From: Micromonospora sp. NBC_01740
Lineage (GTDB): Bacteria > Actinomycetota > Actinomycetes > Mycobacteriales > Micromonosporaceae
Reading direction: 5' to 3'
NCBI RefSeq assembly: GCF_035920365.1
Contig: NZ_CP109150.1
Location: 1,178,001 to 1,242,000 of the forward strand
DNA: 64,000 nt
Part shown: positions 36,594 through 44,919 of the stretch, one piece after another
Layout: each line of letters begins with the position of its first letter
Position numbering within the stretch: the stretch's first letter is position 1
The notes under the pieces: generated by a model
The model's database searches: none
What the model saw: only the letters and a program-made list of their open reading frames with translations
Told to the model about the DNA's origin: nothing
Made by a program: the position numbers and the translations under genes

Positions 36594-36670
36594 CGTCGAT
36601 CATGCACTCGCGGTGGGCAACAGCTACCCAGACGCCCCTTTCGCGGGACACCGCAACTGCATGATCGACG
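36594..36670. repeat. Inverted repeat (CGTCGATCATGCA type)
   Basis: Arms 36594–36615 and 36649–36670 are 22 bases long and pair with two mismatches (CGTCGATCATGCA…GCGGTG against its reverse complement), around a 33-base loop. It lies between the DUF5872 gene and tRNA-Ser. Sequences of this type recur in Micromonospora genomes as far as recalled; it may be a REP-like element or a terminator. Confidence 0.6.
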
Positions 36671-36752
36671 CAGGCAGGGGTGCGGGGGGGGTGCATGCGA
36701 GAACGCCCGGCCGATCCTTGCGGATCTGCCGGGCGTTCTCGCACTTCACGAG

Positions 36753-36839
36753 CGGTGGCGGAGGGATTTGAACCCTCGGAGGGCGTAAACCCTCACACGC
36801 TTTCGAGGCGTGCTCCTTAGGCCGCTCGGACACGCCACC
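36753..36839 (-). tRNA. tRNA-Ser (anticodon CGA)
   Basis: An 87-base minus-strand tRNA. Acceptor GGTGGCG (plus 36833–36839) pairs with CGCCACC (plus 36754–36760); discriminator G. The anticodon arm CACGC-CTCGAAA-GCGTG gives CGA, reading UCG. The long variable arm and T-arm are present and CCA is not encoded. It is divergent from deoD. Confidence 0.95.
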
Positions 36840-36914
36840 GCCGAGAAGGGTACATGACCCCGGGTTCGGACGCCGAACCGGTACGCCCCGGGGCGGCCTG
36901 GCAGGATCCTTGCC

Positions 36915-37622
36915 ATGAGTACGCACATCGGCGCGAAGCCGGGAGAGATCGCCGAGCGGGTCCTGATGCCGGGCGACCCGTTGCGGGCGAAGTGGATCGC
37001 GGAGACCTACCTCGAGGGCGCGCAGTGCTACTCGACGGTCCGGGGCATGCTGGGCTTCACCGGCCGCCACAACGGCGTCGAGGTCTCCGTCCAGGGCTCC
37101 GGCATGGGCATGCCCTCCGCCTCGATCTACGCCCACGAGCTGGTCAACGAGTACGGCGTGAAGAGCCTGATCCGGGTCGGCTCCTGCGGGGCCCTGAGCG
37201 AGGACCTGCGGCTGCGCGACGTGATCGCGGCGATCGGCTCGTCCACCGACTCGAACATGAACCGGATGCGCTTCGACGGGCTGATCGACTACGCCCCGGT
37301 GGCCGACTTCGGGCTGCTGCGTACGTCGGTCGAGGTGGCCGAGCGGCGCGGCATCGCGATGCGGGTCGGGCCGATCCTGGCGGCGGACGCCTTCTACACC
37401 GACCGCCCGGACCTCTACGACAGCCTCGCCGAGTACGGCGTGCTGGCGGTGGAGATGGAGTCGGCGGCGCTCTACACGATCGCCGCCCGGTTCAAGGCCC
37501 GCGCCCTGACGCTGCTGACCGTCAGCGACCACATCAAGACCGGTGAGAAGACCACCTCCGAGGAGCGTGAGCAGACCTTCAGCCAGATGGTCGAGATCGC
37601 CCTGGACACGATCATCGCCTGA
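36915..37622 (+). CDS. deoD: Purine-nucleoside phosphorylase (DeoD type)
   Basis: A 235-residue hexameric-type enzyme cleaving purine (deoxy)nucleosides with phosphate for salvage. Marks are [20 protein letters not shown] (phosphate loop), [39 protein letters not shown] and the purine-site [16 protein letters not shown]; the catalytic Asp lies in [10 protein letters not shown]. Length matches the E. coli-type family. ATG 36915 is used. A single gene ended by a clear hairpin. Confidence 0.96.
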   Translation: MSTHIGAKPGEIAERVLMPGDPLRAKWIAETYLEGAQCYSTVRGMLGFTGRHNGVEVSVQGSGMGMPSASIYAHELVNEYGVKSLIRVGSCGALSEDLRLRDVIAAIGSSTDSNMNRMRFDGLIDYAPVADFGLLRTSVEVAERRGIAMRVGPILAADAFYTDRPDLYDSLAEYGVLAVEMESAALYTIAARFKARALTLLTVSDHIKTGEKTTSEEREQTFSQMVEIALDTIIA

Positions 37623-37636
37623 TCCTCGTCGGCCCC

Positions 37637-37675
37637 GACGCCGCCCGCCGTCCGTCCCGGATGGCGGGCGGCGTC
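37637..37675 (+). terminator. deoD terminator hairpin
   Basis: GACGCCGCCCGCC (37637–37649) and GGCGGGCGGCGTC (37663–37675) form a perfect 13-bp stem with a 13-base loop, 15 bases after the deoD stop. No U-tract follows. Confidence 0.8.
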
Positions 37676-37683
37676 GCTGTGTC

Positions 37684-37722
37684 GTGACCACGGTCACGCC
37701 AAGAAACTATACGAACGGTCGT
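37684..37722. promoter_or_regulatory. Candidate TetR operator region
   Basis: Two symmetric sites lie just before the TetR gene: GTGACCACGGTCAC (37684–37697, six-base perfect arms) and ACGAACGGTCGT (37711–37722, ten of twelve positions symmetric). The second is close to the start codon at 37745 and is of the size TetR dimers bind. An autorepressor site is likely, but which site is used is unknown. Confidence 0.4.
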
Positions 37723-37744
37723 GCTTATTCATTAGCCTCTGCCC

Positions 37745-38383
37745 ATGACAGTCGACGGACGCGTCGCGCGGGGCGACCGGACCCGCACCGCGGCGCTGGA
37801 CGCCGCCGTGGTCCTCGCCACCGAGGTCGGCCTGCACGGGCTCTCCCTCGCCCAGCTCGCCGACACGCTCGGCGTCAGCAAGTCCGGCCTCTTCGCGCAC
37901 TGGGGCTCCAAGGAGGCGCTCCAGCTCGCCACGGTCGACCGGGCGGTCGAGCAGCAGCGGGAACGGGTCATCGAGCCGGCCCTGCGCGCCCCCCGGGGCG
38001 TACGGCGGCTCTGGGCACTGCACCAGGCCCGGATCGACTTCTTCGCCGCCCGGGTGCTCCCCGGCGGCTGCTTCTTCGCCAGCGCCGACTTCGAGTACAA
38101 CGCGCGCCCCGGCCCGGTCCGGGACCGGCTCGCCGAGGTGTTCGGCCGCTGGACCGCGTTCCTCGAACAGCTCGTCCGCGAGGCGGTCGCCGCCGGCGAG
38201 CTTCCCGCCGACGTGGACGTCGCACAGCTGGCGTACGAGATCGACGCCCTCGGGATCACCGCCGCGATGCGCTCCCGGCTGCTGGACCCCGACACCGCCT
38301 ACCGGCACGCCCGCCAGGGCCTGCTGAACCGCCTGCGGGCACTGTGCCCCGATCCGACCCTGCTACCGGAAGGCCTCTCATGA
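37745..38383 (+). CDS. TetR-family transcriptional regulator
   Basis: A 212-residue repressor. The helix-turn-helix is at about residues 30–55 (LSLAQLADTLGVSKSGLFAH, then WGSKEALQLATVDRAVE). The ligand-binding part continues with RIDFFAARVLPGGCFFASAD and HARQGLLNRLRALCPDPT. Its TGA overlaps the ATG of the thioesterase gene by four bases, so it most likely controls that gene together with itself, perhaps responding to an acyl-CoA or toxic ligand (inference). Confidence 0.9.
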   Translation: MTVDGRVARGDRTRTAALDAAVVLATEVGLHGLSLAQLADTLGVSKSGLFAHWGSKEALQLATVDRAVEQQRERVIEPALRAPRGVRRLWALHQARIDFFAARVLPGGCFFASADFEYNARPGPVRDRLAEVFGRWTAFLEQLVREAVAAGELPADVDVAQLAYEIDALGITAAMRSRLLDPDTAYRHARQGLLNRLRALCPDPTLLPEGLS

Positions 38384-38847
38384 GCCACGCCATCGTCGAC
38401 CAGCCCGCCGTCGAGTTCGGTCACGTCGCGCACGTCGCGGTGCACTTCGACGACCTCGACGCGTTCGGCCTCCTGCACAACGCCCGGTACGCGGTGCTGC
38501 TCGAACGGGCCCTGACCGGGTACTGGGCGGACCACGGTGTCGCGTTCCAGGCCGGCCGGCAGAGCGCACCGGACGTGTTCCACGCCGTCCGCGAGTTCAC
38601 CATCACCTACCGGGCCCCGGTCACCGGGACCGGCCCCGTGGCGGTGCACTTCTGGCTCGACCACTTCGGCACCAGCAGCGCCCGGTACGCCTACCGGTTC
38701 CACTCAGTCGACGGACGCATCGTGCACGCGGAGGGCCAGCGGTCGATCGTCCGGGTCGACCCGGCGACCCTGCGCCCCGCCCCCTGGACCGACACCGCCC
38801 GCGCGGTGGCCGCGACCCTGCTCCGGCCCGCCCCGGCCGACGCCTGA
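38380..38847 (+). CDS. Acyl-CoA thioesterase (4HBT hotdog)
   Basis: A 155-residue hotdog-fold protein hydrolysing acyl-CoA-type thioesters. VAVHFDDLDAFGLLHNARYA contains the 4HBT signature with the catalytic Asp and His-Asn; VREFTITYRAPVTGTGPVAV forms the core strand, and GRIVHAEGQRSIVRVDP follows. Coupled to the TetR gene upstream. The substrate is unknown. Confidence 0.87.
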   Translation: MSHAIVDQPAVEFGHVAHVAVHFDDLDAFGLLHNARYAVLLERALTGYWADHGVAFQAGRQSAPDVFHAVREFTITYRAPVTGTGPVAVHFWLDHFGTSSARYAYRFHSVDGRIVHAEGQRSIVRVDPATLRPAPWTDTARAVAATLLRPAPADA

Positions 38848-38884
38848 GCCCCGTCACCCCGGCACGGGCGGCCCGCCCGAGGGG

Positions 38885-38905
38885 TCAGGAAGGGGCCCTT
38901 CCTGA
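38885..38905. terminator. Compact terminator hairpin
   Basis: TCAGGAAGGG and CCCTTCCTGA form perfect ten-base arms around a single G, between the thioesterase and the convergent tadA gene. The AGGAAGGG/CCCTTCCT arms repeat those of the terminator after leuA (16367–16402), so it is a recurrent element here. Confidence 0.7.
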
Positions 38906-38932
38906 ACCGCAGACGTCAAGAAGGTGCCTTCC

Positions 38933-39580
38933 TCACACCCGGAAGAAGGCGCGCAGGATGGCGGCGCTCTCCGATTCCAGGATGCCGCCGTAGACCTCCG
39001 GCCGGTGGTTGAGCCGGCGGTCGCGCAGCACGTCCCACAGCGACCCGGCGGCCCCGGTCTTGGGCTCCCAGGCGCCGAAGACCACGGTGGACACCCGGGC
39101 CAGCACCAGCGCGCCCGCGCACATCGTGCAGGGTTCCAGGGTGACGACCAGGGTGCAGCCGTCGAGCCGCCAGCGGCCGAGCCGTCCGGCGGCCCGGCGC
39201 AGCGCCAGCACCTCGGCGTGCGCGGTCGGGTCGCCGGTCAGTTCCCGCTCGTTGCGCCCGATCGCCAGTTCGGCACCGTCCGGCCCGTAGAGCACGGCGC
39301 CGACCGGGATGTCGTCGGCGGCGTCGGGGCCCGCGTCGGCGGGGCTGTCGGGGCCGGTCACGGCGACCGCCAGGGCCCGCCGCATCCACAGCTCGTGCCG
39401 CTGCCGCCGGCCGGCGCCGTCCGGCTCGGCCAGCCCCTCGTGGGCGCCGGGCCCGACCCGGCCCGCCGCGCCCGGGGTCGGCTGACCGGGGCGTACGGTG
39501 CCCAGGGCCGGATCGGTCGCGTCGGCCGGCTCGGCGCCGCCCGTACCGGCCCGGCCGGGCCCGGACGGCTCAGACCTCAC
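38933..39580 (-). CDS. tadA: tRNA adenosine(34) deaminase
   Basis: A 215-residue protein of the TadA family, which converts A34 of tRNA-Arg to inosine for wobble decoding. Zinc/catalytic motifs are TAHAEVLALRRA and LEPCTMCAGALVLARV; RRLNHRPEVYGGILESES is near the end. GTG 39580 gives an unusual ~65-residue Pro/Gly-rich N-terminal extension; a start at Met66 (MRRALAVAVTG) would give the usual length. An extra Asp/Ala/Pro segment (GPDSPADAGPDAADD) precedes PVGAVLYGPDG. Downstream of its associated gene. Confidence 0.93.
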   Translation of the reverse strand: MRSEPSGPGRAGTGGAEPADATDPALGTVRPGQPTPGAAGRVGPGAHEGLAEPDGAGRRQRHELWMRRALAVAVTGPDSPADAGPDAADDIPVGAVLYGPDGAELAIGRNERELTGDPTAHAEVLALRRAAGRLGRWRLDGCTLVVTLEPCTMCAGALVLARVSTVVFGAWEPKTGAAGSLWDVLRDRRLNHRPEVYGGILESESAAILRAFFRV

Positions 39581-40097
39581 GCAGTTCCTCGACCTCGTCG
39601 GCGCAGCCGAGCACCTGGCACACCTCGGCGGTGACGTCGGCCGGCATCATGCCCTCCTGCGCGCAGAGGTTGAGCAGCTTCTGCGCGGGGATGCCCAGGT
39701 CGGCCAGGAGGTCCGCCTCGCCGACCGGGTCGGCCTCGGGGTCGACGGCGGGCTGCTCGGTGTCGTCGTCGCCACGGCCGGACGGGCGCGGCTCGTCGGT
39801 GTCGTCGAGCCCGGTCACCGAGGTCTTCAGGTCCCCGACCAGCAGGGCGCCCAGCCGGGACTCCTCCGCGTAGGCCGAGTCGGAGCCGAAGACCCGCAGG
39901 TCCTCCCCCTCGTCCAGGCGCATGACCACCAGGTACGTGTCGTCGGCCTCGACGAAGAGCAGCGACAGGTCGGCGTCGGAGTCGACGTCGCGCAGCCGGT
40001 CGGCGACGTCCTCGATGTCGGTGACCCCCCGCAGGTTCACCTCGGCGGCCGTCCAACCGCTGTCGTCACGTACGACGGCCGCAGCGAAGTACGACAC
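39570..40097 (-). CDS. tRNA adenosine deaminase-associated protein
   Basis: A 175-residue protein of a family found next to actinobacterial tadA. It begins MSYFAAAVVRDDSGWTAAEV from GTG 40097, contains SLLFVEADDTYLVVMRLDEG and GLDDTDEP, and ends in the conserved LAEVCQVLGCADEVEELREV-type tail (here AEVCQVLGCADEVEELREV). The middle is an acidic linker. Its 3' end overlaps the tadA start by 11 bases. The biochemical role is unknown. Confidence 0.88.
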   Translation of the reverse strand: MSYFAAAVVRDDSGWTAAEVNLRGVTDIEDVADRLRDVDSDADLSLLFVEADDTYLVVMRLDEGEDLRVFGSDSAYAEESRLGALLVGDLKTSVTGLDDTDEPRPSGRGDDDTEQPAVDPEADPVGEADLLADLGIPAQKLLNLCAQEGMMPADVTAEVCQVLGCADEVEELREV

Positions 40098-40218
40098 GGT
40101 TCCCCCAAAAGAGCCTCGGCAGGCCGACCCGTTACGCGTGCACGTTAGCCGGTCGGGTCGGCAGGCGACCGGTCAACGCCCCGAAGGGCCGGTCAATCCT
40201 GGGAAAGTCTGCCGGTCG

Positions 40219-40386
40219 TCAGCCGGCGACCCGGCGGCGGGTGGCGATCAGCTCCCGCAGGCGCTCGCTGCGCACCCGCTGCGGCCGTACGCGCTGGCGT
40301 ACCGCCCGGGCGCCCGCCAACTCGGCGAGGAGCTGCTGGCGACGGCGGCTGCGCTCGGGATCGAGCCGCGGAGTGGTCCAGGCCAT
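40219..40386 (-). CDS. Small Arg-rich protein
   Basis: A 55-residue basic protein from ATG 40386 (MAWTTPRLDPERSRRRQQLL, ending LRELIATRRRVAG). Strongly helical and Arg-rich; could bind nucleic acid. No family recognised, and the composition could also arise by chance in this GC-rich sequence. Confidence 0.4.
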   Translation of the reverse strand: MAWTTPRLDPERSRRRQQLLAELAGARAVRQRVRPQRVRSERLRELIATRRRVAG

Positions 40387-40520
40387 AACGCCGAGGGTGC
40401 CGAGTTCGGGCGGCCACGTCAAGGCAGGATTCGCTGCGCAGCCGGCCCGCGACGCAGCGCAGCCACGGGCCCGCCGGAACGGGTCCCGCCAGGCGGGTCG
40501 CGGGACGGACCGGACCGGGC

Positions 40521-40913
40521 TCACCAGAGCGGCCAGTCCCCGCTCGACACCCACCGCACCGTGACGATGGCGGCGGCGATGCTCCACCCGCCGGCGGTGA
40601 CGATCGCGATGCCGGTGGCCACGCCCCGGTCGCCCGCGCGGACCAGCAGCAGCGCGGCCAGCCAGGCCAGGCCGCCGGCCAGCAGCGTCCACCAGGCGTA
40701 CCCGGGCACGCCGCGGCCGAGCAGGCCGAACAGGAGCAGCCAGACGGTCGCCACGGCGGCGCCGGACGCGACGCCCGCGCCGGTGACCGGGTGCGGTTCG
40801 CGGTAGGTGGGCTGGGACGGCGGCGTGGACGGAAAGAGCCCGGAAGGGACCCGTGGCGCCGGCCGGAACCCGGCGTCCGGCTCAGGCGGGAAGGCGTACC
40901 GTCCGGTCGTCAT
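40521..40913 (-). CDS. Small membrane protein with Pro-rich N-terminus
   Basis: A 130-residue protein from ATG 40913. A Pro-rich cytoplasmic tail (residues ~1–45, PPEPDAGFRPAPRVPSGLFP) precedes three hydrophobic segments (GVASGAAVATVWLLLFGLLG; WWTLLAGGLAWLAALLLV; VATGIAIVTAGGWSIAAAIV). It is divergent from the M23 peptidase gene. The family is not recognised; a membrane location is the only safe inference. Confidence 0.6.
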   Translation of the reverse strand: MTTGRYAFPPEPDAGFRPAPRVPSGLFPSTPPSQPTYREPHPVTGAGVASGAAVATVWLLLFGLLGRGVPGYAWWTLLAGGLAWLAALLLVRAGDRGVATGIAIVTAGGWSIAAAIVTVRWVSSGDWPLW

Positions 40914-40973
40914 CGACCCCTCCCCTTCTGCCGCGCACCTCCACCACCGTACCGACTCTGCGAGGATGACCGG

Positions 40974-41738
40974 ATGCCCTCGCCGACGATCGGACGCCGC
41001 GCGCGTCCGGCGTACCCGGTCCTGCTGGTGCTGGTGCCGGTGCTGGCCGCCGGCTGCGCGACGACGCGGCCCGGGACGACGCCCGGCGCACCCCGGCCGA
41101 GCCTGCCGGCGACGGCCGGGCAGCCCGCGCCGCCGGCCGTCACCCCGACCGGCGCTCCCAGCCCGACCGGCGCCGCCGCCCCGACCGGCCCGTCGACCGC
41201 GCCGACCCGCGCCGGGCTGCCGCACGTCTTTCCGGTACGCGCGGCGAACGTCGCCTACCACCCGACCCACTCGGCCTATCCGGGGACGGACATCTTCGCC
41301 GACTGTGGCGAGCCGGTCGTGGCGGTGACCGACGGCGTCCTCCTCGAGGTCAGCCGGGTCGACCGGTTCGACAGGCGCGGGCCGCGGGGGCCGCACAACG
41401 GCGGGCTGTCGGTGTCGCTGCTCGGCGACGACGGGGTGCGCTACTACGGCTCCCACCTGCGCCGCGTCGCCGACGGCATCGACGTCGGGGTGCGGGTGCG
41501 CGCCGGGCAGCGGCTCGGCGAGGTGGGCCGGACCGGTAACGCGAACAACGTGTGCCACCTGCACTTCGGCATCTCCCCGCCGTGCACGGGCCGGGACGGC
41601 TGGTGGATCCGCCGGGGCGTGGTCTGGCCGGCGCCGTACCTGAACTCGTGGCGGCGCAAGGGCAACAAGGAGCCGTCCGCCGAGGTGGCCGCCTGGCACC
41701 GCCGGCACGGCTGCCCGAAGGCCCCGCCGACCGCCTGA
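40974..41738 (+). CDS. M23 (LytM-type) peptidase lipoprotein
   Basis: A 254-residue protein with signal and lipobox LAAGC (about residues 24–28), a Pro/Thr linker, and an M23 domain. HSAYPGTDIFADCGEPVVAV gives the first His and Asp of the zinc site; GSHLRRVADGIDVGVRVRAG and NVCHLHFGISPPC (HxH motif) complete it. It probably cleaves peptidoglycan cross-links outside the membrane, or acts as an activator if catalysis is lost. ATG 40974. Single gene. Confidence 0.87.
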   Translation: MPSPTIGRRARPAYPVLLVLVPVLAAGCATTRPGTTPGAPRPSLPATAGQPAPPAVTPTGAPSPTGAAAPTGPSTAPTRAGLPHVFPVRAANVAYHPTHSAYPGTDIFADCGEPVVAVTDGVLLEVSRVDRFDRRGPRGPHNGGLSVSLLGDDGVRYYGSHLRRVADGIDVGVRVRAGQRLGEVGRTGNANNVCHLHFGISPPCTGRDGWWIRRGVVWPAPYLNSWRRKGNKEPSAEVAAWHRRHGCPKAPPTA

Positions 41739-41824
41739 CGACCCGCTCCGGTTTGTCGTCATCAGCGCTTCATCGCTGGGAAACATTGACGGAAGTCTCG
41801 ACGCTGGGCTAGCGTCCCGTCGCA

Positions 41825-41838
41825 AGAGAGCGCTCTCT
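41825..41838. promoter_or_regulatory. LacI-family-type operator
   Basis: AGAGAGCGCTCTCT is a perfect 14-base palindrome with the central GAGCGCTC that cellulose/glucan regulators of the LacI family (for example CebR) recognise. It lies about 73 bases upstream of the GH81 glucanase start, so sugar-responsive repression is likely. No LacI-type regulator gene is in the window. Confidence 0.6.
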
Positions 41839-41910
41839 GAGACCACTTTCCACACAATTCGTTCGCAGAACGCGCCCGTCCCCGACCGGCGCCCCCCGAC
41901 CGGAGGCACT

Positions 41911-44835
41911 GTGACACCTCCTGCGACACGCCGCACCTGGGCCGTGGCGGCCACCTCCGCCCTGGCCCTCGCCCTCGGCGGCCTCGCCGTCGTGACCACC
42001 ACCCCCGCCGAGGCCGCCACCGTCGGCGCCGGCAGCTACACCACCGACCGCGTGGGCCCCCTGCCCACCGGCTGCGGAGACATGACCACCAACCCCCGGC
42101 AGTTCGCCACCGCCGACGCGCCCCCCGGGCCGGTACCCACCAACGACTGGTGGTCGTCGCTGCTGTGGAAGCGGACCAACTGCTCCTACAGCGAGCCGCT
42201 GCACGCGCACCCGGCCTCCTACCAGCCGGCCGGCGACGGCCTCGGGATCTCGGCCACCTCCACCCCGACGATCAGCGGCACCGCGACCGGCGTCGGCGAG
42301 TTCAAGTACACGTACTCCGAGGACATCCGCGTCGGCATCGCGGGGCTGAGTGCCCCGGTCGTCAAGGTCGACGGCTGGACCGACTGGACGGTCACCCCGC
42401 ACTGGACCGACGGCACCCGGACCATGCGCGCCACCATCGGCCACGGACTTCCGTTCGCGTACTTCCGCACCAGCGGCGGCAACGCCCTGGTCAACGCCAC
42501 CGGCGGCAGCCCCACGGTCTGGTCGAACAGCGGCGCCACGATCGGCTTCACCGTCCGGGGGCACGACTACGTGGCGTACGCGCCCACCGGCGCCACCTGG
42601 ACCGTCAGCGGTGGACGGATCACCTCCACCCTGGCCGGCAAGGGCTACTTCTCCGTCGCCCTGCTGCCCACCACCCCGAGCACCGACGCCGCCACCCGCG
42701 CCGGGCTGGCCACCACCTACGGCCAGTACGCCCACGCCCACGTCACCGGCACCCGGGTCTCGTACGCCTACGACCAGGCGACCAGCACCGTCAACACCAC
42801 GTACGCGTTCACCACGACCGCCCGGGAGGGCACGGCGAACCGGACGGTCGTCAGCCTCTACCCGCACCAGTGGCGGTCGCTGACCGGAGCCACCCCGCTG
42901 GCGCTCACCTACCCGTCGGCGCGCGGCCGGATGAAGGTGCTCACCGGCGTCGACGCGTTCCGCACCTCGATGAAGTTCAACGGCGTACTGCCGGAGGTTC
43001 CCGCCGTCGCCACCGGCACCGGGGCGGACCTGACGACGCTGCGCAACCACCTGGCGGCGGTCCGGGGCAACCCGATGGACCAGCGCGGCACCGACACCTA
43101 CTGGACGGGCAAGGGCCTGGGCCGGGCCGCCCGGATCGCCGAGATCGCCGACCAGGTCGGGGACGCCGAGACGCGTACCGCCGCGCTGAACGCCATCCGG
43201 GGCACCCTCAACGACTGGCTCACCGCCACGCCCGGGGAGACCGAGGGCGTCTTCCACTACGACCGCAACTGGGGAACCCTGATCGGCTACCCGGCCTCCT
43301 ACGGCTCCGACCAGGAACTCAACGACCACCACTTCCACTACGGCTACTACATCGCCGCCGCCGCCACGCTGGCCAAGTTCGACCCGACCTGGGCCCGGCA
43401 GGACCAGTACGGCGGCATGATCGACCTGCTGATCCGGGACGCGAACAACTACGACCGCACGGACAACCGCTTCCCGTACCTGCGCGACTTCGACATCTAC
43501 GCCGGGCACGACTGGGCCGCCGGGCACGGCTCGTTCAACGCCGGCAACAACCAGGAGTCCTCGTCCGAGGGGATGAACTTCGCCAACGCCCTCATCCAGT
43601 GGGGTCAGGCGACCGGCAACACCGCCGTTCGCGACGCCGGCATCTTCATCCACACCACCCAGGCCGCAGCGATCCACGAGTACTGGTTCGACGTGACGAA
43701 CGAGAACTACCCGGCCGCGTTCGGGCACTCCACGGTCGGCATGGTCTGGGGTGACGGCGGCGCGTACGCCACCTGGTTCAGCGCCGACCCGGAGATGATC
43801 CAGGGCATCAACATGCTCCCGGTCACGGGCGGGCACCTCTACCTCGGGCAGTACCCGGCGTCCAACCGCGCCAACTACCAGGAACTGGTGCGCAACAACG
43901 GCGGCGAACCGACGGTGTGGCAGGACATCCTCTGGCAGTTCCTGGCGCTCGGCGACCCGGACGCGGCGCTCGCGAAGCTCCGCGCGAACCCCGGGTACAC
44001 GCCGGAGGAGGGCGAGAGCCGGGCGCACACCTTCCACTGGATCCGCAACCTCGCGGCCCTCGGGACGGTGCACACCCCGGTCACGGCCAACCACCCGCTG
44101 GCGGCGGTGTTCCAGCGCAACGGCGCGCGCACCTACGTGGCGAGCAACATCACCGCCGCGCCGCTGACGGTCACGTTCTCCGACGGCACCCGGCTCGCCG
44201 TGCCCGCCGGAAAGACGGCCACCAGCGGGGCGTACACCTGGAGCGGCGGCACCGCGACCGGCGGGGTCAGCGGCACGACGCCGCCCACGACCGCCCCGCC
44301 GACGACCCCGCCGCCCACCACGGCCCCGCCGACGACCCCGCCGCCCACCACCCCGCCGCCGTCGTCGGACTTCCCCACCCGGTACCTGCTGCCAGGTGGC
44401 GGGCTGGCCGCGGCCGGCAGCCCGGCGACCGCCACGGTGGCCGGCGCGGGCGGCGCGAACCGCGACGGCACGCCGACCAACCCGCAGGTGTTCACCGCCA
44501 CGGGCCTGGATCTGGCGTACGGCGGCGGGCAGACCACGTTCGACCTGTTCCTCGACGCCGGCAACGCGGTCGGCAACGGGGTGCAGGTGCGGGTCTCCTA
44601 CGACCTGACCGGCAACGGCAGCTGGGAGCGGGTGGAGACGTACCGCTACTTCGCCACCGACCCGGTTCCCGGGTACGAGCGCTACACCCAGCAGAGTGGC
44701 CTGCACTCCGCCACCGGCGCCCTCGGCAACCTGTCGAACGGCACCGTGCGGGTGGAGGTCTGGTCGGCGATCGGGAACAACCCGACCACCCTCGGCATCG
44801 GCGACAGGTCGCTGGTGAAGCTGCCGCACTCCTGA
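41911..44835 (+). CDS. Secreted endo-beta-1,3-glucanase (GH81)
   Basis: A 974-residue secreted enzyme. Signal peptide about residues 1–35 (cleavage after AEA). The GH81 domain runs to about 750; PTNDWWSSLLWK, SDQELNDHHFHYGYYIAAAA (catalytic Asp region) and NNQESSSEGMNFANA (conserved Glu cluster) are diagnostic. A Pro/Thr linker at ~789–819 leads to a C-terminal domain (~820–974) like CBM56 glucan-binding modules. It would break down fungal or algal beta-1,3-glucan. GTG 41911. A palindromic operator lies upstream and a hairpin downstream. Confidence 0.92.
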   Translation: MTPPATRRTWAVAATSALALALGGLAVVTTTPAEAATVGAGSYTTDRVGPLPTGCGDMTTNPRQFATADAPPGPVPTNDWWSSLLWKRTNCSYSEPLHAHPASYQPAGDGLGISATSTPTISGTATGVGEFKYTYSEDIRVGIAGLSAPVVKVDGWTDWTVTPHWTDGTRTMRATIGHGLPFAYFRTSGGNALVNATGGSPTVWSNSGATIGFTVRGHDYVAYAPTGATWTVSGGRITSTLAGKGYFSVALLPTTPSTDAATRAGLATTYGQYAHAHVTGTRVSYAYDQATSTVNTTYAFTTTAREGTANRTVVSLYPHQWRSLTGATPLALTYPSARGRMKVLTGVDAFRTSMKFNGVLPEVPAVATGTGADLTTLRNHLAAVRGNPMDQRGTDTYWTGKGLGRAARIAEIADQVGDAETRTAALNAIRGTLNDWLTATPGETEGVFHYDRNWGTLIGYPASYGSDQELNDHHFHYGYYIAAAATLAKFDPTWARQDQYGGMIDLLIRDANNYDRTDNRFPYLRDFDIYAGHDWAAGHGSFNAGNNQESSSEGMNFANALIQWGQATGNTAVRDAGIFIHTTQAAAIHEYWFDVTNENYPAAFGHSTVGMVWGDGGAYATWFSADPEMIQGINMLPVTGGHLYLGQYPASNRANYQELVRNNGGEPTVWQDILWQFLALGDPDAALAKLRANPGYTPEEGESRAHTFHWIRNLAALGTVHTPVTANHPLAAVFQRNGARTYVASNITAAPLTVTFSDGTRLAVPAGKTATSGAYTWSGGTATGGVSGTTPPTTAPPTTPPPTTAPPTTPPPTTPPPSSDFPTRYLLPGGGLAAAGSPATATVAGAGGANRDGTPTNPQVFTATGLDLAYGGGQTTFDLFLDAGNAVGNGVQVRVSYDLTGNGSWERVETYRYFATDPVPGYERYTQQSGLHSATGALGNLSNGTVRVEVWSAIGNNPTTLGIGDRSLVKLPHS

Positions 44836-44863
44836 TTCCGTACGCCTCCGCTGATTCCATGGC

Positions 44864-44910
44864 CCTCCGCGCCGTCGGTCGTCCCGCGACCGGCGGCGCG
44901 GAGGCGTATT
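44864..44910 (+). terminator. Terminator after glucanase gene
   Basis: CCTCCGCGCCGTCGGTCG and a near-exact complement ending CGGCGCGGAGG form a long hairpin, followed by CGTATTTT. The short T-run makes this one of the few intrinsic-looking terminators in the window. Confidence 0.75.
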
Positions 44911-44919
44911 TTCCATGGC

